Part shown: positions 8,958 to 18,518 of the stretch, in pieces
How the letters are laid out: every line of letters starts with the position of its first letter
Position numbering within the stretch: position 1 is the first letter of the stretch
From: an uncultured Bacteroidaceae bacterium
Lineage (GTDB): Bacteria > Bacteroidota > Bacteroidia > Bacteroidales > Bacteroidaceae
Assembly: GCA_905234605.1 (NCBI GenBank)
Contig: CAJOIE010000001.1
Coordinates: 343,153-407,152 of the forward strand
DNA length: 64,000 nucleotides
Direction: 5' to 3'
Notes under the pieces: model-generated
The model's database searches: none
Told to the model about the DNA's origin: nothing
The model's input: only the letters and a program-made list of their open reading frames with translations
Made by a program: the position numbers and the translations under genes

Positions 8958-10361
8958 ATGCCAGCTAACCCAACCATACAAGACCCTCGGTGGAGCCAAT
9001 GCCTGCGACTGATTGAAAGCAATATCGGTCAGCAGCAGTTTGACACATGGTTCGGCCCCATACGCAAGGCAGAGTATGACGACGACAAGCACGAGCTGAC
9101 ACTCAGCGTACCCTCCTCATTCATCTATGAATACTACGAGGCCAACTACCCAAGGCTGTTGCGCCTCGTGCTGACAAGAGTGTACGGCGAAGGCGTAAGG
9201 CTGATGTACAAGGTGACCGTGGACTCCACCACCGGCAGCGAACAGACATGGGAAGGCGGCACCAGCACCACGCTGAAGCAACAGCCAACCCACACGCCGG
9301 CCAACACAGCCCCACAGCCGCTACAGCAGCTCGACTCACAGCTCAAGGCCGAATACACCTTCGACACCTTTGTGGAAGGAGATGCCAACCGCCTGCCCAT
9401 AACCGTAGGGCAAGCCATTGCCAAGAACCCCAGGCAAGCAACATTCAACCCGCTATTCCTCTACGGCCCATCCGGCGTTGGCAAGACACACCTCGTCAAC
9501 GCCATCGGACTGCGACTGAAAGAGCTGCACCCTGAACTGCGCGTGCTCTACGTGTCGGCCCACCTCTTCCAGGTGCAGTACACCGACAGCGTGCGGCAGA
9601 ACAAGCAGAACGACTTCATCGGCTTCTACCAGAGCATCGACATCCTCATCATCGACGATGTGCAGGAGTTCGCCACACTACAGAAGACACAGCTTGCCTT
9701 CTTCCACATCTTCAACCACCTGCACCAAAACGGCAAACAGCTGATACTCACTTCCGACCGTCCGCCGGTGGCACTGCAAGGCATGGAGGAGCGCCTGCTC
9801 ACACGCTTCAAGTGGGGCCTGCTGGCCGAGCTGGAACGCCCCTCGCAGGAGATGCGCCGCGACATCCTGCGCAGCAAGATACGCCACGACGGCCTGCGTT
9901 TCACCGACGCCGTGATTGACTACATCTCACGAGTAGTGGACAAGAGCGTGCGCGACCTCGAAGGCGTCATACACTCACTCATGGCATACAGCGTGGTCCA
10001 CAACAAGGAGATTGACGTGGACATGGCAGAGCAGGTGATAAGCAAGACCATCGGCCTGCAAGCGGCAAAGAGCAAAGTCACCCTGGAGTATATCGTGGAG
10101 CGCACATGCGACTACTTCGGCCTGACCACGGCAGACATTATGTCGAAAAGCCGCAAGGCCAACATTGTGATTGGCCGACAAGTGGCAATGTACCTCTCAC
10201 AGAAGCACACCTCACTGAGCACCACAAAGATAGGCTACGCCATCGGACAGCGCGCACACACAACTGTGCTACACTCGTGCCAATGCGTGAGCAACCGCAT
10301 GGCAACCGACAACATCTTCTCAAGGCAAGTGAGCGAACTGGAAGAGCTCATCAGCCACTGA
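8958..10361 (+). CDS. dnaA: Chromosomal replication initiator protein DnaA
   Basis: The product is 467 residues. Domain I (about 1-85) includes QQFDTWFGPI; a polar Gln/Thr/Pro-rich linker follows; AAA+ domain III has Walker A GPSGVGKTH and Walker B ILIIDDVQE; domain IV ends with SLSTTKIGYAIGQRAHTTV, the DNA-binding signature. It binds oriC DnaA boxes and melts the origin. I start it at ATG 8958 because the promoter lies just upstream; the longer frame to 8826 has no family similarity. Its neighbours are envelope and ribosomal genes, not dnaN or recF, and no DnaA-box cluster is evident nearby. Confidence 0.96.
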   Translation: MPANPTIQDPRWSQCLRLIESNIGQQQFDTWFGPIRKAEYDDDKHELTLSVPSSFIYEYYEANYPRLLRLVLTRVYGEGVRLMYKVTVDSTTGSEQTWEGGTSTTLKQQPTHTPANTAPQPLQQLDSQLKAEYTFDTFVEGDANRLPITVGQAIAKNPRQATFNPLFLYGPSGVGKTHLVNAIGLRLKELHPELRVLYVSAHLFQVQYTDSVRQNKQNDFIGFYQSIDILIIDDVQEFATLQKTQLAFFHIFNHLHQNGKQLILTSDRPPVALQGMEERLLTRFKWGLLAELERPSQEMRRDILRSKIRHDGLRFTDAVIDYISRVVDKSVRDLEGVIHSLMAYSVVHNKEIDVDMAEQVISKTIGLQAAKSKVTLEYIVERTCDYFGLTTADIMSKSRKANIVIGRQVAMYLSQKHTSLSTTKIGYAIGQRAHTTVLHSCQCVSNRMATDNIFSRQVSELEELISH

Positions 10362-10429
10362 CGACAGCCGCCGGCACCAGTTGACAGCCGGCAGCGACAC
10401 CAGTCAAAGCCCATATTTTACCTGAAAAC

Positions 10430-10460
10430 TTTGCCGCTCACAAAAATAGGCTTACCTTTG
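10430..10460 (+). promoter_or_regulatory. Promoter of the DUF177-rpmF-fabH-era-der operon, abutting the start codon
   Basis: TTTG at 10430-10433, a 19-base spacer and TACCTTTG at 10453-10460. ATG follows at 10469, so the mRNA should have almost no 5' leader and no room for a ribosome-binding site. Confidence 0.75.
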
Positions 10461-10468
10461 CCGACCGA

Positions 10469-10996
10469 ATGGATAGTCTGAGCAGATACGATGTTTGTAT
10501 AGACGGCATACAAGCCGACACACGCACCTATCACTGGACACTGCGCGACGACTACTTCCACCTGCTTGACGAGCAGGACATAGAGCACGGCCAACTCAAC
10601 GCTACGCTGCGGGTGACCCAGAGCGGTGATGCCTATGACCTTGACTTCGACATAGCAGGATATGTGGAAGTGCCTTGCGACAGATGCCTCTGCCCCATGC
10701 AGCAGAAGATAGAAGTCCATGAGACGCTGACAGCAAGGCTCGGCAACGCATACTACGATGATGGAGACACCATCGAAGTAGCAGCCGACACCAAGACGCT
10801 CAACGTGGCATGGAACATGTTCGAGCTGATAGCACTTGCCCTGCCTATCCACCACGTGCACGACGACGGCCAGTGTGAGGAAGCCATGCAGCAACTGCTG
10901 GCCAGCCACACGCCACACGCCGACGACAGCCACGACACACGGTGGGATGCCCTCAAGCCACTGCTCGGCAGCAACACCACAGACGACAACAAATAA
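10469..10996 (+). CDS. DUF177 (YceD-like) protein upstream of rpmF
   Basis: The product is a 175-residue cytoplasmic protein. The DUF177 signature is visible: an N-terminal YDVCIDGI beta strand, VEVPCDRCLCPM (a CxxC-like pair near the middle) and a C-terminal acidic tail before RWDALKPLLGS. The family is linked to 23S rRNA or L32 metabolism in bacteria and plants, and it nearly always precedes rpmF, as here with a 21-base gap. The N-terminus matches relatives, so the ATG sitting directly after the promoter appears to be the true start. Confidence 0.88.
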   Translation: MDSLSRYDVCIDGIQADTRTYHWTLRDDYFHLLDEQDIEHGQLNATLRVTQSGDAYDLDFDIAGYVEVPCDRCLCPMQQKIEVHETLTARLGNAYYDDGDTIEVAADTKTLNVAWNMFELIALALPIHHVHDDGQCEEAMQQLLASHTPHADDSHDTRWDALKPLLGSNTTDDNK

Positions 10997-11017
10997 ACAA
11001 ACAACAACTATACTACA

Positions 11018-11200
11018 ATGGCACATCCTAAAAGAAGACAATCCAAGACACGCACTCTCAAGCGCCGGACTCACGACAAGGCCGTAGCACCAGCACTGGC
11101 TGTCTGCCCCAACTGTGGCGAGTTCCACATCTACCACACCGTATGCCCTGCTTGTGGCTACTATCGTGGCAAGGTCGCTATAGAGAAAGCCGAAGCTTAA
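11018..11200 (+). CDS. rpmF: 50S ribosomal protein L32
   Basis: The product is 60 residues starting MAHPKRRQSKTRTLKRR, the basic head that binds 23S rRNA. Two zinc-binding pairs, CPNC and CPAC, form a Cys4 ribbon, so this is the zinc-containing (C+) form. It is in the same operon as DUF177 and the downstream fabH-era-der genes. Confidence 0.97.
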   Translation: MAHPKRRQSKTRTLKRRTHDKAVAPALAVCPNCGEFHIYHTVCPACGYYRGKVAIEKAEA

Positions 11201-11211
11201 GGAACATCTAA

Positions 11212-11333
11212 GCCTCACCCCCGACCTTCTCCCAGAGGAGAGGGAGTACGTACCTATTTTATATAACCGCGCGGGGTGCACCCGCCGAGAGGTATATACT
11301 TCCACTCACTCCACGAAGGGTCGGGGGTGAGGC
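11212..11333. repeat. 122-bp element with 15-bp terminal inverted repeats (MITE-like)
   Basis: The arms at 11212-11226 and 11319-11333 are perfect 15-base inverted copies (GCCTCACCCCCGACC and its complement). Inside are a small CTCC/GGAG palindrome and an AT-rich stretch. The element fills most of the rpmF-fabH gap. It has no coding capacity. It could be a miniature transposable element or a large regulatory stem. Confidence 0.6.
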
Positions 11334-11379
11334 ATTTTGGCATATAACATCACCGTTATTGCACACCAACACAGAAGCT

Positions 11380-12378
11380 ATGGAAAGACTACATGCCGTC
11401 ATCACAGGCATAGGTGGCTACGTGCCCGACTACATACTAAACAACGAAGAACTAAGCCGCATGGTGGACACCACCGACGAGTGGATAATGACACGCATCG
11501 GAGTGAAAGAGCGCCGCATACTCAACGAAGATGGTCTCGGCCCGAGCTACATGGCCCGCAAGGCTGTGAAGCAACTGCTGGAACGCACCGACTGCGACCC
11601 CCTCTCGGTAGATGCCGTGATATGCTCCACCTCAACAGCCGACTACCACTTCCCCTCTACAGCAAGCATCGTGCTCGGCAAGTGCGGCATGAGCAACGCC
11701 CATGCTTTTGAGCTGTCAGCTGCATGTTCGGGCTTCCTCTACGCCATGGACCAGGCTGCATGCATGATAGAGAGCGGCCGCTACAAGAAGATTGTAGTTA
11801 TCGGTGCCGACAAGATGTCAAGCATCGTCGACTACACCGACCGAGCCACATGCCCCATCTTCGGCGACGGTGCCGCTGCCGTGCTCGTGGAGCCTACGAC
11901 AGAAGACCTCGGCTGGCAGGACAGCTATCTGCGCACCGACGGCCTGGGGCTGCCATTCCTATGCCTGCAAGGCGGAGGTTCCGTTGCTCCCCCATCCTAC
12001 TTCACCTTAGAACACAAGATGCACTACCTGCATCAGGACGGCCGGACTGTGTATAAGTTTGCCGTTACCAACATGTCGGATGCATGTGCCATCATCGCCG
12101 AGCGCAACAACCTGAACAAGGACAACATTGCGTGGGTCATCCCCCACCAGGCCAACGTGCGCATCATCCAGGCTGTGGCCCAACGCCTGGAGCTGCCCAT
12201 GGACAAGGTGATGCTCAACATACATAAGTATGGCAACACATCAAGCGCGACACTGCCTCTCGCTCTATGGGACTACGAGAAGCAGCTGCAGAAGGGCGAC
12301 AACCTCATCTTCACAGCCTTTGGTGCCGGCTTCACATGGGGCGCAGCCTACATGAAGTGGGGCTACGACGGAAAATAA
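11380..12378 (+). CDS. fabH: 3-oxoacyl-[acyl-carrier-protein] synthase III
   Basis: The product is a 332-residue cytoplasmic condensing enzyme that joins acetyl-CoA (or a branched acyl-CoA) to malonyl-ACP to start fatty acid synthesis. The catalytic triad is visible: Cys116 in LSAACSGF, His in VIPHQANVR and Asn in KYGNTSSA. The N-terminal GIGGYVPDYIL and the DTTDEWIMTRIG segment are typical. Length is normal for FabH. I use ATG 11380; a TTG seven codons earlier is less likely. It lies downstream of rpmF and the MITE-like element, and no separate promoter is evident. Confidence 0.96.
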   Translation: MERLHAVITGIGGYVPDYILNNEELSRMVDTTDEWIMTRIGVKERRILNEDGLGPSYMARKAVKQLLERTDCDPLSVDAVICSTSTADYHFPSTASIVLGKCGMSNAHAFELSAACSGFLYAMDQAACMIESGRYKKIVVIGADKMSSIVDYTDRATCPIFGDGAAAVLVEPTTEDLGWQDSYLRTDGLGLPFLCLQGGGSVAPPSYFTLEHKMHYLHQDGRTVYKFAVTNMSDACAIIAERNNLNKDNIAWVIPHQANVRIIQAVAQRLELPMDKVMLNIHKYGNTSSATLPLALWDYEKQLQKGDNLIFTAFGAGFTWGAAYMKWGYDGK

Positions 12379-12489
12379 GGCCCTGTGCATCCCCATGGTC
12401 CAGACATTGAACCGTGAGAGCTACAGCGAGCCCCATGGGAATTGGAGCCATGGCCATGTGGCAATCATAGGGGCATAAACACTACAGCT

Positions 12490-13392
12490 ATGGAGCAGAC
12501 ATCTGCACAAGTGCACAAATCAGGCTTCGTCAACATCGTGGGCAACCCCAACGTGGGCAAGTCCACGCTCATGAACCTGCTCGTGGGTGAGCGCATATCC
12601 ATAGCCACTTTCAAGGCACAGACCACGCGCCACCGCATAATGGGCATCCTCAATACGCCGGAGATGCAGATATGCTTCTCCGACACGCCTGGGGTGCTCA
12701 AGCCATCCTATAAGCTGCAGGAGCAGATGCTGCAATTCTCCGAGAGTGCCTTGCAGGATGCCGACGTGTTGCTCTATGTGACAGACATGGTGGAGACCCC
12801 CGACAAGAATGCCGACTTCCTGCAAAAGGTGAGCCGCCTGAAAGAACCCATCCTCCTGCTCATAAACAAGATAGACCTCAGCAACCAGCAGGCACTCACG
12901 GCTAAAGTCGATGAGTGGCACGCGGTGCTGCCGCAGGCCGAAGTGTTCCCCATATCGGCCCTGCACCGCTTCGGTGTAGACCAGGTGCTGGAGCGCATCA
13001 AGGCCCTCTTGCCTGCATCGCCGGCATACTTCGACAAAGATGCCTGGACCGACAAGCCTGCACGCTTCTTCGTCACCGAGATTATACGTGAGAAGATACT
13101 CCTATACTACACCAAGGAGATACCCTACTCCGTGGAAGTGGCCGTGGAAAGCTTCAAGGAGACAGAAGCACTCATACGCATCAGTGCCATCATATATGTG
13201 GAGCGCGACAGCCAGAAAGGCATCATCATAGGCCATCAGGGCACAGCCCTCAAGCGCGTAAGCAGCGAAGCCCGCCGCGAGCTGGAACGCTTCTTCGACA
13301 AGAAAATATTCCTGCAGTGCTTTGTCAAGGTGGACAAAGACTGGCGCAGCAGCGACAAGGCAATGAAGCAGTTCGGCTACCAGCTGGAATAG
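12490..13392 (+). CDS. era: GTPase Era
   Basis: The product is 300 residues. The GTPase domain has G1 GNPNVGKST, G3 DTPG and G4 NKID, followed by a C-terminal KH RNA-binding domain with the loop IIGHQGTALK. Era binds the 3' end of 16S rRNA and helps mature the 30S subunit. I start it at ATG 12490, since the 16 codons before it in the longer frame are not conserved in the family. It is followed by der after 39 bases. Confidence 0.96.
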   Translation: MEQTSAQVHKSGFVNIVGNPNVGKSTLMNLLVGERISIATFKAQTTRHRIMGILNTPEMQICFSDTPGVLKPSYKLQEQMLQFSESALQDADVLLYVTDMVETPDKNADFLQKVSRLKEPILLLINKIDLSNQQALTAKVDEWHAVLPQAEVFPISALHRFGVDQVLERIKALLPASPAYFDKDAWTDKPARFFVTEIIREKILLYYTKEIPYSVEVAVESFKETEALIRISAIIYVERDSQKGIIIGHQGTALKRVSSEARRELERFFDKKIFLQCFVKVDKDWRSSDKAMKQFGYQLE

Positions 13393-13431
13393 CCGTTGCC
13401 GTGAAGCCTTAATCTTTCAATCTCTCGTGCA

Positions 13432-14739
13432 ATGCTCGTAGCAATCGTAGGACGCCCCAACGTGGGCAAGTCAACACTTTTCAACCGTCTGACCAAGACC
13501 CGTCATGCCATCGTCTCCGAGGAGGCCGGCACCACCCGCGACCGCCAGTACGGCAAGTGCGAATGGGTGGGCCGCGAGTTCTCCGTGGTCGACACTGGCG
13601 GCTGGGTAGTAGGCTCCGACGACATCTTCGAGGAAGAGATACGCAAACAGGTAACCCTTGCCACCGAGGAGGCCGACCTCATCCTCTTCCTTGTCGACAT
13701 AAACACCGGCATCACCGACCTCGACGAAGCCGTGGCCAACATACTGCGCCGCAGCACGAAGCCCGTAGTGCTCGTCAGCAACAAAGCCGACAACAGCGAC
13801 CAGCATTGGCTGGCGGCCGACTTCTACCGCCTCGGCCTGGGCGACCCCATCTGTATCTCAGCAGCCACAGGCAGCGGCACTGGCGACCTGCTCGACCTCG
13901 TGTTGCAGAAGCTACCGCCCACCGATGCCGTCGACGAGCATCTCGACCTGCCGCGCATAGCCGTCGTGGGGCGCCCCAACGTGGGCAAGTCGAGCCTCAC
14001 CAACGCCTTCATAGGCGAAGACCGCCACATCGTGACACCCCTTGCCGGCACCACACGCGACAGCATCTACACACACTACCAGAAGTTCGGCTTCGACTTT
14101 CTCCTCGTCGACACCGCAGGCATACGCCGCAAGAACCGTGTCAGCGAAGACCTCGAGTTCTACAGCGTCATGCGAAGCATACGCTCCATCGAGAACAGCG
14201 ACGTGTGCATACTCATGCTTGATGCCACACGCGGCATCGAAGCCCAGGACCTCAGCATCTTCCAGCTCATACAGCGCAACCAGAAGGGCCTCGTCGTGGT
14301 GGTCAACAAGTGGGATCTCGTGGAGGACAAGAGCACCAAGGCCATCAAATACTTTGAGGACAGCATACGCGAGCGCATGGCCCCCTTCACCGACTTCGAG
14401 ATAATCTTCTCCTCGGCTGTCACCAAGCAGCGCATCTTCCGCATACTCGAGGCCGCCGATGCCGTCGACAAGCACCGCCGTGCCCGCGTCGGCACCACAC
14501 GCCTCAACCAGGAGATGCTGCCACTCATTGAGGCCTATCCGCCGCCATCCATGAAGGGCAAGTACATCAAGATCAAGTACTGCTCACAGCTGCCAGCCAC
14601 ACGCGTGCCGTCATTCGTGTTCTACGCCAACCTGCCGCAGTACGTCAAGGAGCCATACCGCCGCTTCCTTGAGAACAAGATACGCGAGCGCTGGAACTTC
14701 ACCGGCACACCCATCAACATCTTCATCCGGCAGAAGTAA
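13432..14739 (+). CDS. der: GTPase Der (EngA)
   Basis: The product is 435 residues with two tandem GTPase domains. Each has a GRPNVGKS P-loop (starting near residues 8 and 182), a DTxG switch and an NKxD motif (SNKADN in the first, VNKWDL in the second), then a C-terminal KH-like domain. It acts in 50S subunit assembly. It is the last gene of the DUF177-rpmF-fabH-era-der run and ends one base before the convergent DUF4384 gene, so there is no room for a terminator between them. Confidence 0.97.
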   Translation: MLVAIVGRPNVGKSTLFNRLTKTRHAIVSEEAGTTRDRQYGKCEWVGREFSVVDTGGWVVGSDDIFEEEIRKQVTLATEEADLILFLVDINTGITDLDEAVANILRRSTKPVVLVSNKADNSDQHWLAADFYRLGLGDPICISAATGSGTGDLLDLVLQKLPPTDAVDEHLDLPRIAVVGRPNVGKSSLTNAFIGEDRHIVTPLAGTTRDSIYTHYQKFGFDFLLVDTAGIRRKNRVSEDLEFYSVMRSIRSIENSDVCILMLDATRGIEAQDLSIFQLIQRNQKGLVVVVNKWDLVEDKSTKAIKYFEDSIRERMAPFTDFEIIFSSAVTKQRIFRILEAADAVDKHRRARVGTTRLNQEMLPLIEAYPPPSMKGKYIKIKYCSQLPATRVPSFVFYANLPQYVKEPYRRFLENKIRERWNFTGTPINIFIRQK

Positions 14740-14740
14740 G

Positions 14741-15688
14741 CTACCTCTTTGACACTTGTATTATCTTCTTCTCACACTGGAGCTGTTTGTCCCGTGTGCG
14801 CAAGCCAAGGAGCCACTTCTGGAATGTCTTATAAGGTAGTTCGGGAGGCAGGTTGAAGAAGCTGCCGCCCACCTTCTGCTTGTCAATAGGTGTCACGGCC
14901 GTTGCACGCGTGAACTTGTTCGGGGAGAAAAGCACATAGAACTGCATCCTCTCCATGGCGGCATCGCAGTAGAGACTGATGCCGTCGTGCAGGGGCGGCA
15001 GCATGTTGTCCTGATTATCGTGTTCCGGCGAGAAGAACACATAGCGACGCCCGCCTTTCACCTTGTAGATACCCTCAGGCTGTTCCTCACTCGGGATGAG
15101 ACACTGAGCCACGGCCGCCGTGCCATCCACGCAATAGACAGCAAGATAGCCGTTGCAGGGGGCGGTGAACGAGAGATACAGGTCGTCGCCTTCAACAAAG
15201 TCGGTGGTGGCATCGCGCTCCGCAACATGGTTGCGCATCAGCTGCCACTCAAACTGGGGCTTGCTCCAGGCTATCTCGCGCACCATGCCCGTGACGCGGC
15301 ACACCACGCCATCCATGTCGTGCTCCTCATCGTAGGGGAGGAACTCATACTTTGGTTCCAGCACGTCGCCCAGGTATTCACCCTTGAGCTCACTCTCACT
15401 GATGGAGTAGAACGATGTCGAGCTGCCCTCGCCATCGCTGTTGATGATGAGGCTGCCGCTCACTGCCGTGATAGTGCCAGGAAAGGCCTTCTGGATAGCC
15501 TCCAGTTTGGCACGCTCGTAAGCTGTCTCACGAGCGAGACTGCGCGGGATGTCGGAGCCGAACAGATACCTGTATTCTGCCGTGACCATCATGCCCTCCT
15601 GCGCCCTGCCCAGCACGGGGCAGAGCAGCAGGAGGACCGTAGCGACGGCATTCAGAACACGTAACCGATGGAAGCGTAAGGATACCAT
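14741..15688 (-). CDS. Exported DUF4384-domain protein, last gene of caspase operon
   Basis: The product is about 315 residues, starting at the Met before VSLRFHRLRVLN, with a signal peptide ending near GRAQ. Two ATGs up to 30 bases further upstream are possible starts. The N-terminal half contains TAEYRYLFGSDIPRSLA followed by AYERAKLEAIQKAFP, a pattern seen in exported proteins that process organizing signals. The C-terminal half, from about residue 165, has GDDLYLSFTAPCNGYLAVYCVDG and a later YVFFSPEH, which fits DUF4384. I recall DUF4384 being fused to caspase domains in other bacteria, so its place here with a caspase gene is telling. Its start overlaps the end of the upstream gene. Confidence 0.75.
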   Translation of the reverse strand: MVSLRFHRLRVLNAVATVLLLLCPVLGRAQEGMMVTAEYRYLFGSDIPRSLARETAYERAKLEAIQKAFPGTITAVSGSLIINSDGEGSSTSFYSISESELKGEYLGDVLEPKYEFLPYDEEHDMDGVVCRVTGMVREIAWSKPQFEWQLMRNHVAERDATTDFVEGDDLYLSFTAPCNGYLAVYCVDGTAAVAQCLIPSEEQPEGIYKVKGGRRYVFFSPEHDNQDNMLPPLHDGISLYCDAAMERMQFYVLFSPNKFTRATAVTPIDKQKVGGSFFNLPPELPYKTFQKWLLGLRTRDKQLQCEKKIIQVSKR

Positions 15689-16443
15689 TTCGATGCCTGT
15701 TGCCATGACTTGTTGCACTCATACAATGTGCCCACATTGGCTATAATGTGCCCCGATGCATAGCCGAGACCCCAATCAATGTTCATATATCCTCGTGTGA
15801 CATTCTCTCGGTCGAATGTTGTCGTGGCCGCTGCAGGCATGGTGGACTCATATTCTACACGCGCCGAACTGTCATGCACCGACACGCCAACGCCCAAATG
15901 TATATACAGCGGATGACAGATGGCAAACATCACGCCTGCACCGCCATAGTAGTAGCTATGCTCCTGCTTCAATATGCTGTTAGAGCTTACGGTTGTCTTT
16001 GTGTGAGGTATGTTGCAGAAGAGCGTCCTCAAGTATACTCCATACCGCATATCGGCGTTGAAGAGCCCTGCCGTGAGCCCCAGCGACGGGCGGTACAAGG
16101 ACTCCGACACGACGGCATTCACGCCAATGAACGGGCGCATCGCTGCATTGTTGAACCTGGTGTCACGCTGGAGCGTCACGCTCATGTCGGGGCTCACAGG
16201 CACCTCCCTGTTGCGGAAGCCTGCATATTGCAGCTTGAGGGCCGATGTTCCCTCAGGCACGACGATGGTGAAGCGTCCGTTGATGTCGGTTGTCGTGCTC
16301 TGATCTGTCTCCGGCACCAGCACACGCACTCCGGGCATTGGCGCGCCGTTGTCATTGCATACGGTTCCCTGCACAGCTGTCTGTGCCATGATGTCAGCAC
16401 TAAGTGCTATGGCAAAGGCCACAAAAAGAAGTAGTCGTTTCAT
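15652..16443 (-). CDS. Outer-membrane protein with carboxypeptidase-regulatory-like domain
   Basis: The product is 263 residues with a signal peptide (MKRLLLFVAFAIALSADIMA-Q). Residues 22-95 form a CarboxypepD_reg-like beta-sandwich: VQGTVCNDNGAPMPGVRV and TTTDINGRFTIVVP, as in SusC N-termini. The rest has alternating aromatic beta strands (YYYGGAGVMF, GYMNIDWGLGYASG, WYPYASIGYVF) and ends in Phe, consistent with a small outer-membrane barrel. It lies between the caspase gene (49-base gap) and the DUF4384 gene (overlapping). It may anchor the operon's products at the outer membrane, but this is inference. Confidence 0.72.
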   Translation of the reverse strand: MKRLLLFVAFAIALSADIMAQTAVQGTVCNDNGAPMPGVRVLVPETDQSTTTDINGRFTIVVPEGTSALKLQYAGFRNREVPVSPDMSVTLQRDTRFNNAAMRPFIGVNAVVSESLYRPSLGLTAGLFNADMRYGVYLRTLFCNIPHTKTTVSSNSILKQEHSYYYGGAGVMFAICHPLYIHLGVGVSVHDSSARVEYESTMPAAATTTFDRENVTRGYMNIDWGLGYASGHIIANVGTLYECNKSWQQASKWYPYASIGYVF

Positions 16444-16492
16444 TGAGAATGAGGTTTAGGGTTAAATGGACAATGGTAAAAGCTTAATGCGG

Positions 16493-18505
16493 TTATGGCA
16501 CGAGGCGCATGCGCTCCCACGATGCCTGACAGGTCGGCGAGACGTTCACCGTCGGGGTCTGCTCCTCATGGAGGCGCACACTGGCATGCGCGGTCACCTT
16601 GCTCTCTATATACGCCTGCAGCTCCTTGAGGCTGACCCTGCCCTTGCTCTCCTTCAGCTTCTTGAGCAAGTAGTAGGTGAAGAGGCCATGCGACTGTTCC
16701 ATGTAGGGATGTGCTATCTGCTCGCCCGATGCTGCACTGAACACCACCATGTTGCCTTGTGGCTTCTCTGCCTTGGGCTTGACAATAATCTTGCCACGCC
16801 CTTTCTCCTCCAGGCTTGCACCGCTGAAGCAGGCGTCGAGCATCACCACCACCTGTCTGGCATCGGTTGCCGACAACTCGGCATACAGGCGCGAGAGCGG
16901 ATAGCACGCATCGGTGTTCTTGCCGTCGGAGTCGATGGGCAGCAGATAGGCATCCTGCGAAGCACGGTTGGGCAGTCCGTGGCCGGCATAGTAGAAGAGG
17001 ATATTGATGTCGCCGGCCATGCCGCGCGCTATGCGCTGTATGTCGCTGACAGCCATGCTTATCTCGCCGTAGGAAGCATTGGTGTAGGAGCGTATGTGCT
17101 CTGGGTCTATGCCCAAGGTGCGCTCGCAGTACTTGGCGAAGACAGCACCGTCGTTTGATGCCATCTCCACCTTGGGCACATATTTATAGTCCTCATTGGA
17201 GATGATCACGGCAAAGGTGTTGTCGCTCTTGCCACGCCCATGCGGTATGCCCATGTCCACATCGCTGCGCGGCACCGTGGCCACTGGAGCCTGCACATTG
17301 GCCGACAGGAGCTCGCGGGCATCGCCCGTGGCCATGCTGCCGACGGCCTGTGGCGGTGTGTCGCGAGGCACCTCGGCGGCAGGCGTGCGCTTAGGCAGCT
17401 GCGCCACGTCATATCTATACTCCATGCCTGAAGGCAGCATGAACGTCAGCTGCGAGAGTGCAAAGCTGTCGAACACCATCCCGTAGGCAGGGTTCTTGAT
17501 GCGCACATCGCCCCATTGCTGGGCAAACTCCTGTGCCTCGTTGTTCGTGCGAGGCACTGGCAGGAACACCTCACCGTATGGCGTCATTATGGGGAACACC
17601 TGATTGTCGGCATCATAGTCCTCAAGCACCATCTCCTCAGGCGTGAAGGGCTGTGAGAAGCGCTCGGCATACTCCTGTGTGCCATCGCGATAGAAATGCT
17701 GCAGCTGTGCTGTGGCCGTGTCCATGCGGGCGTTGTAGTCGCGTGTCGACTCGAACTGGTTCTTCTGCCTCCACTGCTCCATGCGCGGGGTGACATAGGC
17801 ATTGAGATAGTCCATGTATTCGGGACGCGCGATGCCTGCGGTGTCGGCCGGCGGCACGCCGTTCCTCTTCACGGCATCACGCAGGAAGTTGCGTGCCGTG
17901 GCCAGGAGCTGCATGGCATGGTCGCGCCGCGATGTCTCGCCGGTCTTGAGATACTCTGAGAAATAGCGCACGGCAGCCTTGTAGTTGCCCGCATTGAAGG
18001 TGTTGGCGGCGGCGAAATAGACCATCGTGGGGAAATAGGCACACGCCTCGGCACGCATGTCGGGCACGTCCTGCATGTCGTGGTCAAGAATGAGCTCCAC
18101 GTAGGCACGTGCAAAGCGTGTGGCCTCGCGCGTGGCTTCGGAGTCATTGCTGCGGGAGTACCATGCGGCACCGTTCTGGAGGTGCGGATGCAGCTCGGTG
18201 AGGGCTTTCCGGGCCTGCACATAGCCCTCCGCGCCACGCGGTGCACTGACGTAAGCCTGCATATAGGAGGCATAGCTCTCATAGAGAAGAGCATACATGG
18301 GCGAGCGGTCGGCGGGCTGGTCGGTGTCGTCCAGCACCAGATGCGATATTTCCAGGAGCTTGAGGTACTCGCGGAAGCATGAGTCGCCGTGTGCCAGCGT
18401 GGTGCCGTCGGCAGCACGGGTTGCCGTTGCCGTGGTCAGCACGCACGCCATTGCCATGCATGCGCCTGCACGGCAGGCTATGTGCATCCATCCTGTTGTT
18501 TTCAT
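16493..18505 (-). CDS. Exported caspase-family (Peptidase C14) protein
   Basis: The product is 670 residues with a signal peptide (cleaved near ATATRA-A), so it is exported. Residues 30-230 are helical and TPR-like. Residues 245-366 form a module shared with the neighbouring WD40 protein. A linker follows, then a caspase/metacaspase domain at about 436-640 with the catalytic dyad His509 (YYAGHG) and Cys559 (DACFSG), plus FAVIISNEDYKY at its first strand. Specificity is probably for basic residues, as in metacaspases, but that is inferred. It begins 13 bases after the WD40 gene. A periplasmic caspase is unusual and suggests processing of an exported substrate. Confidence 0.88.
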   Translation of the reverse strand: MKTTGWMHIACRAGACMAMACVLTTATATRAADGTTLAHGDSCFREYLKLLEISHLVLDDTDQPADRSPMYALLYESYASYMQAYVSAPRGAEGYVQARKALTELHPHLQNGAAWYSRSNDSEATREATRFARAYVELILDHDMQDVPDMRAEACAYFPTMVYFAAANTFNAGNYKAAVRYFSEYLKTGETSRRDHAMQLLATARNFLRDAVKRNGVPPADTAGIARPEYMDYLNAYVTPRMEQWRQKNQFESTRDYNARMDTATAQLQHFYRDGTQEYAERFSQPFTPEEMVLEDYDADNQVFPIMTPYGEVFLPVPRTNNEAQEFAQQWGDVRIKNPAYGMVFDSFALSQLTFMLPSGMEYRYDVAQLPKRTPAAEVPRDTPPQAVGSMATGDARELLSANVQAPVATVPRSDVDMGIPHGRGKSDNTFAVIISNEDYKYVPKVEMASNDGAVFAKYCERTLGIDPEHIRSYTNASYGEISMAVSDIQRIARGMAGDINILFYYAGHGLPNRASQDAYLLPIDSDGKNTDACYPLSRLYAELSATDARQVVVMLDACFSGASLEEKGRGKIIVKPKAEKPQGNMVVFSAASGEQIAHPYMEQSHGLFTYYLLKKLKESKGRVSLKELQAYIESKVTAHASVRLHEEQTPTVNVSPTCQASWERMRLVP

Positions 18506-18518
18506 AGCATAGACGTAT

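Noticed and set aside
11018..14739. Possible loss of plsX from the rpmF-fabH cluster
   Set aside because: plsX is next to rpmF in many other bacteria, but the DUF177-rpmF-fabH-era-der order without it is, as I recall, normal for Bacteroidales.
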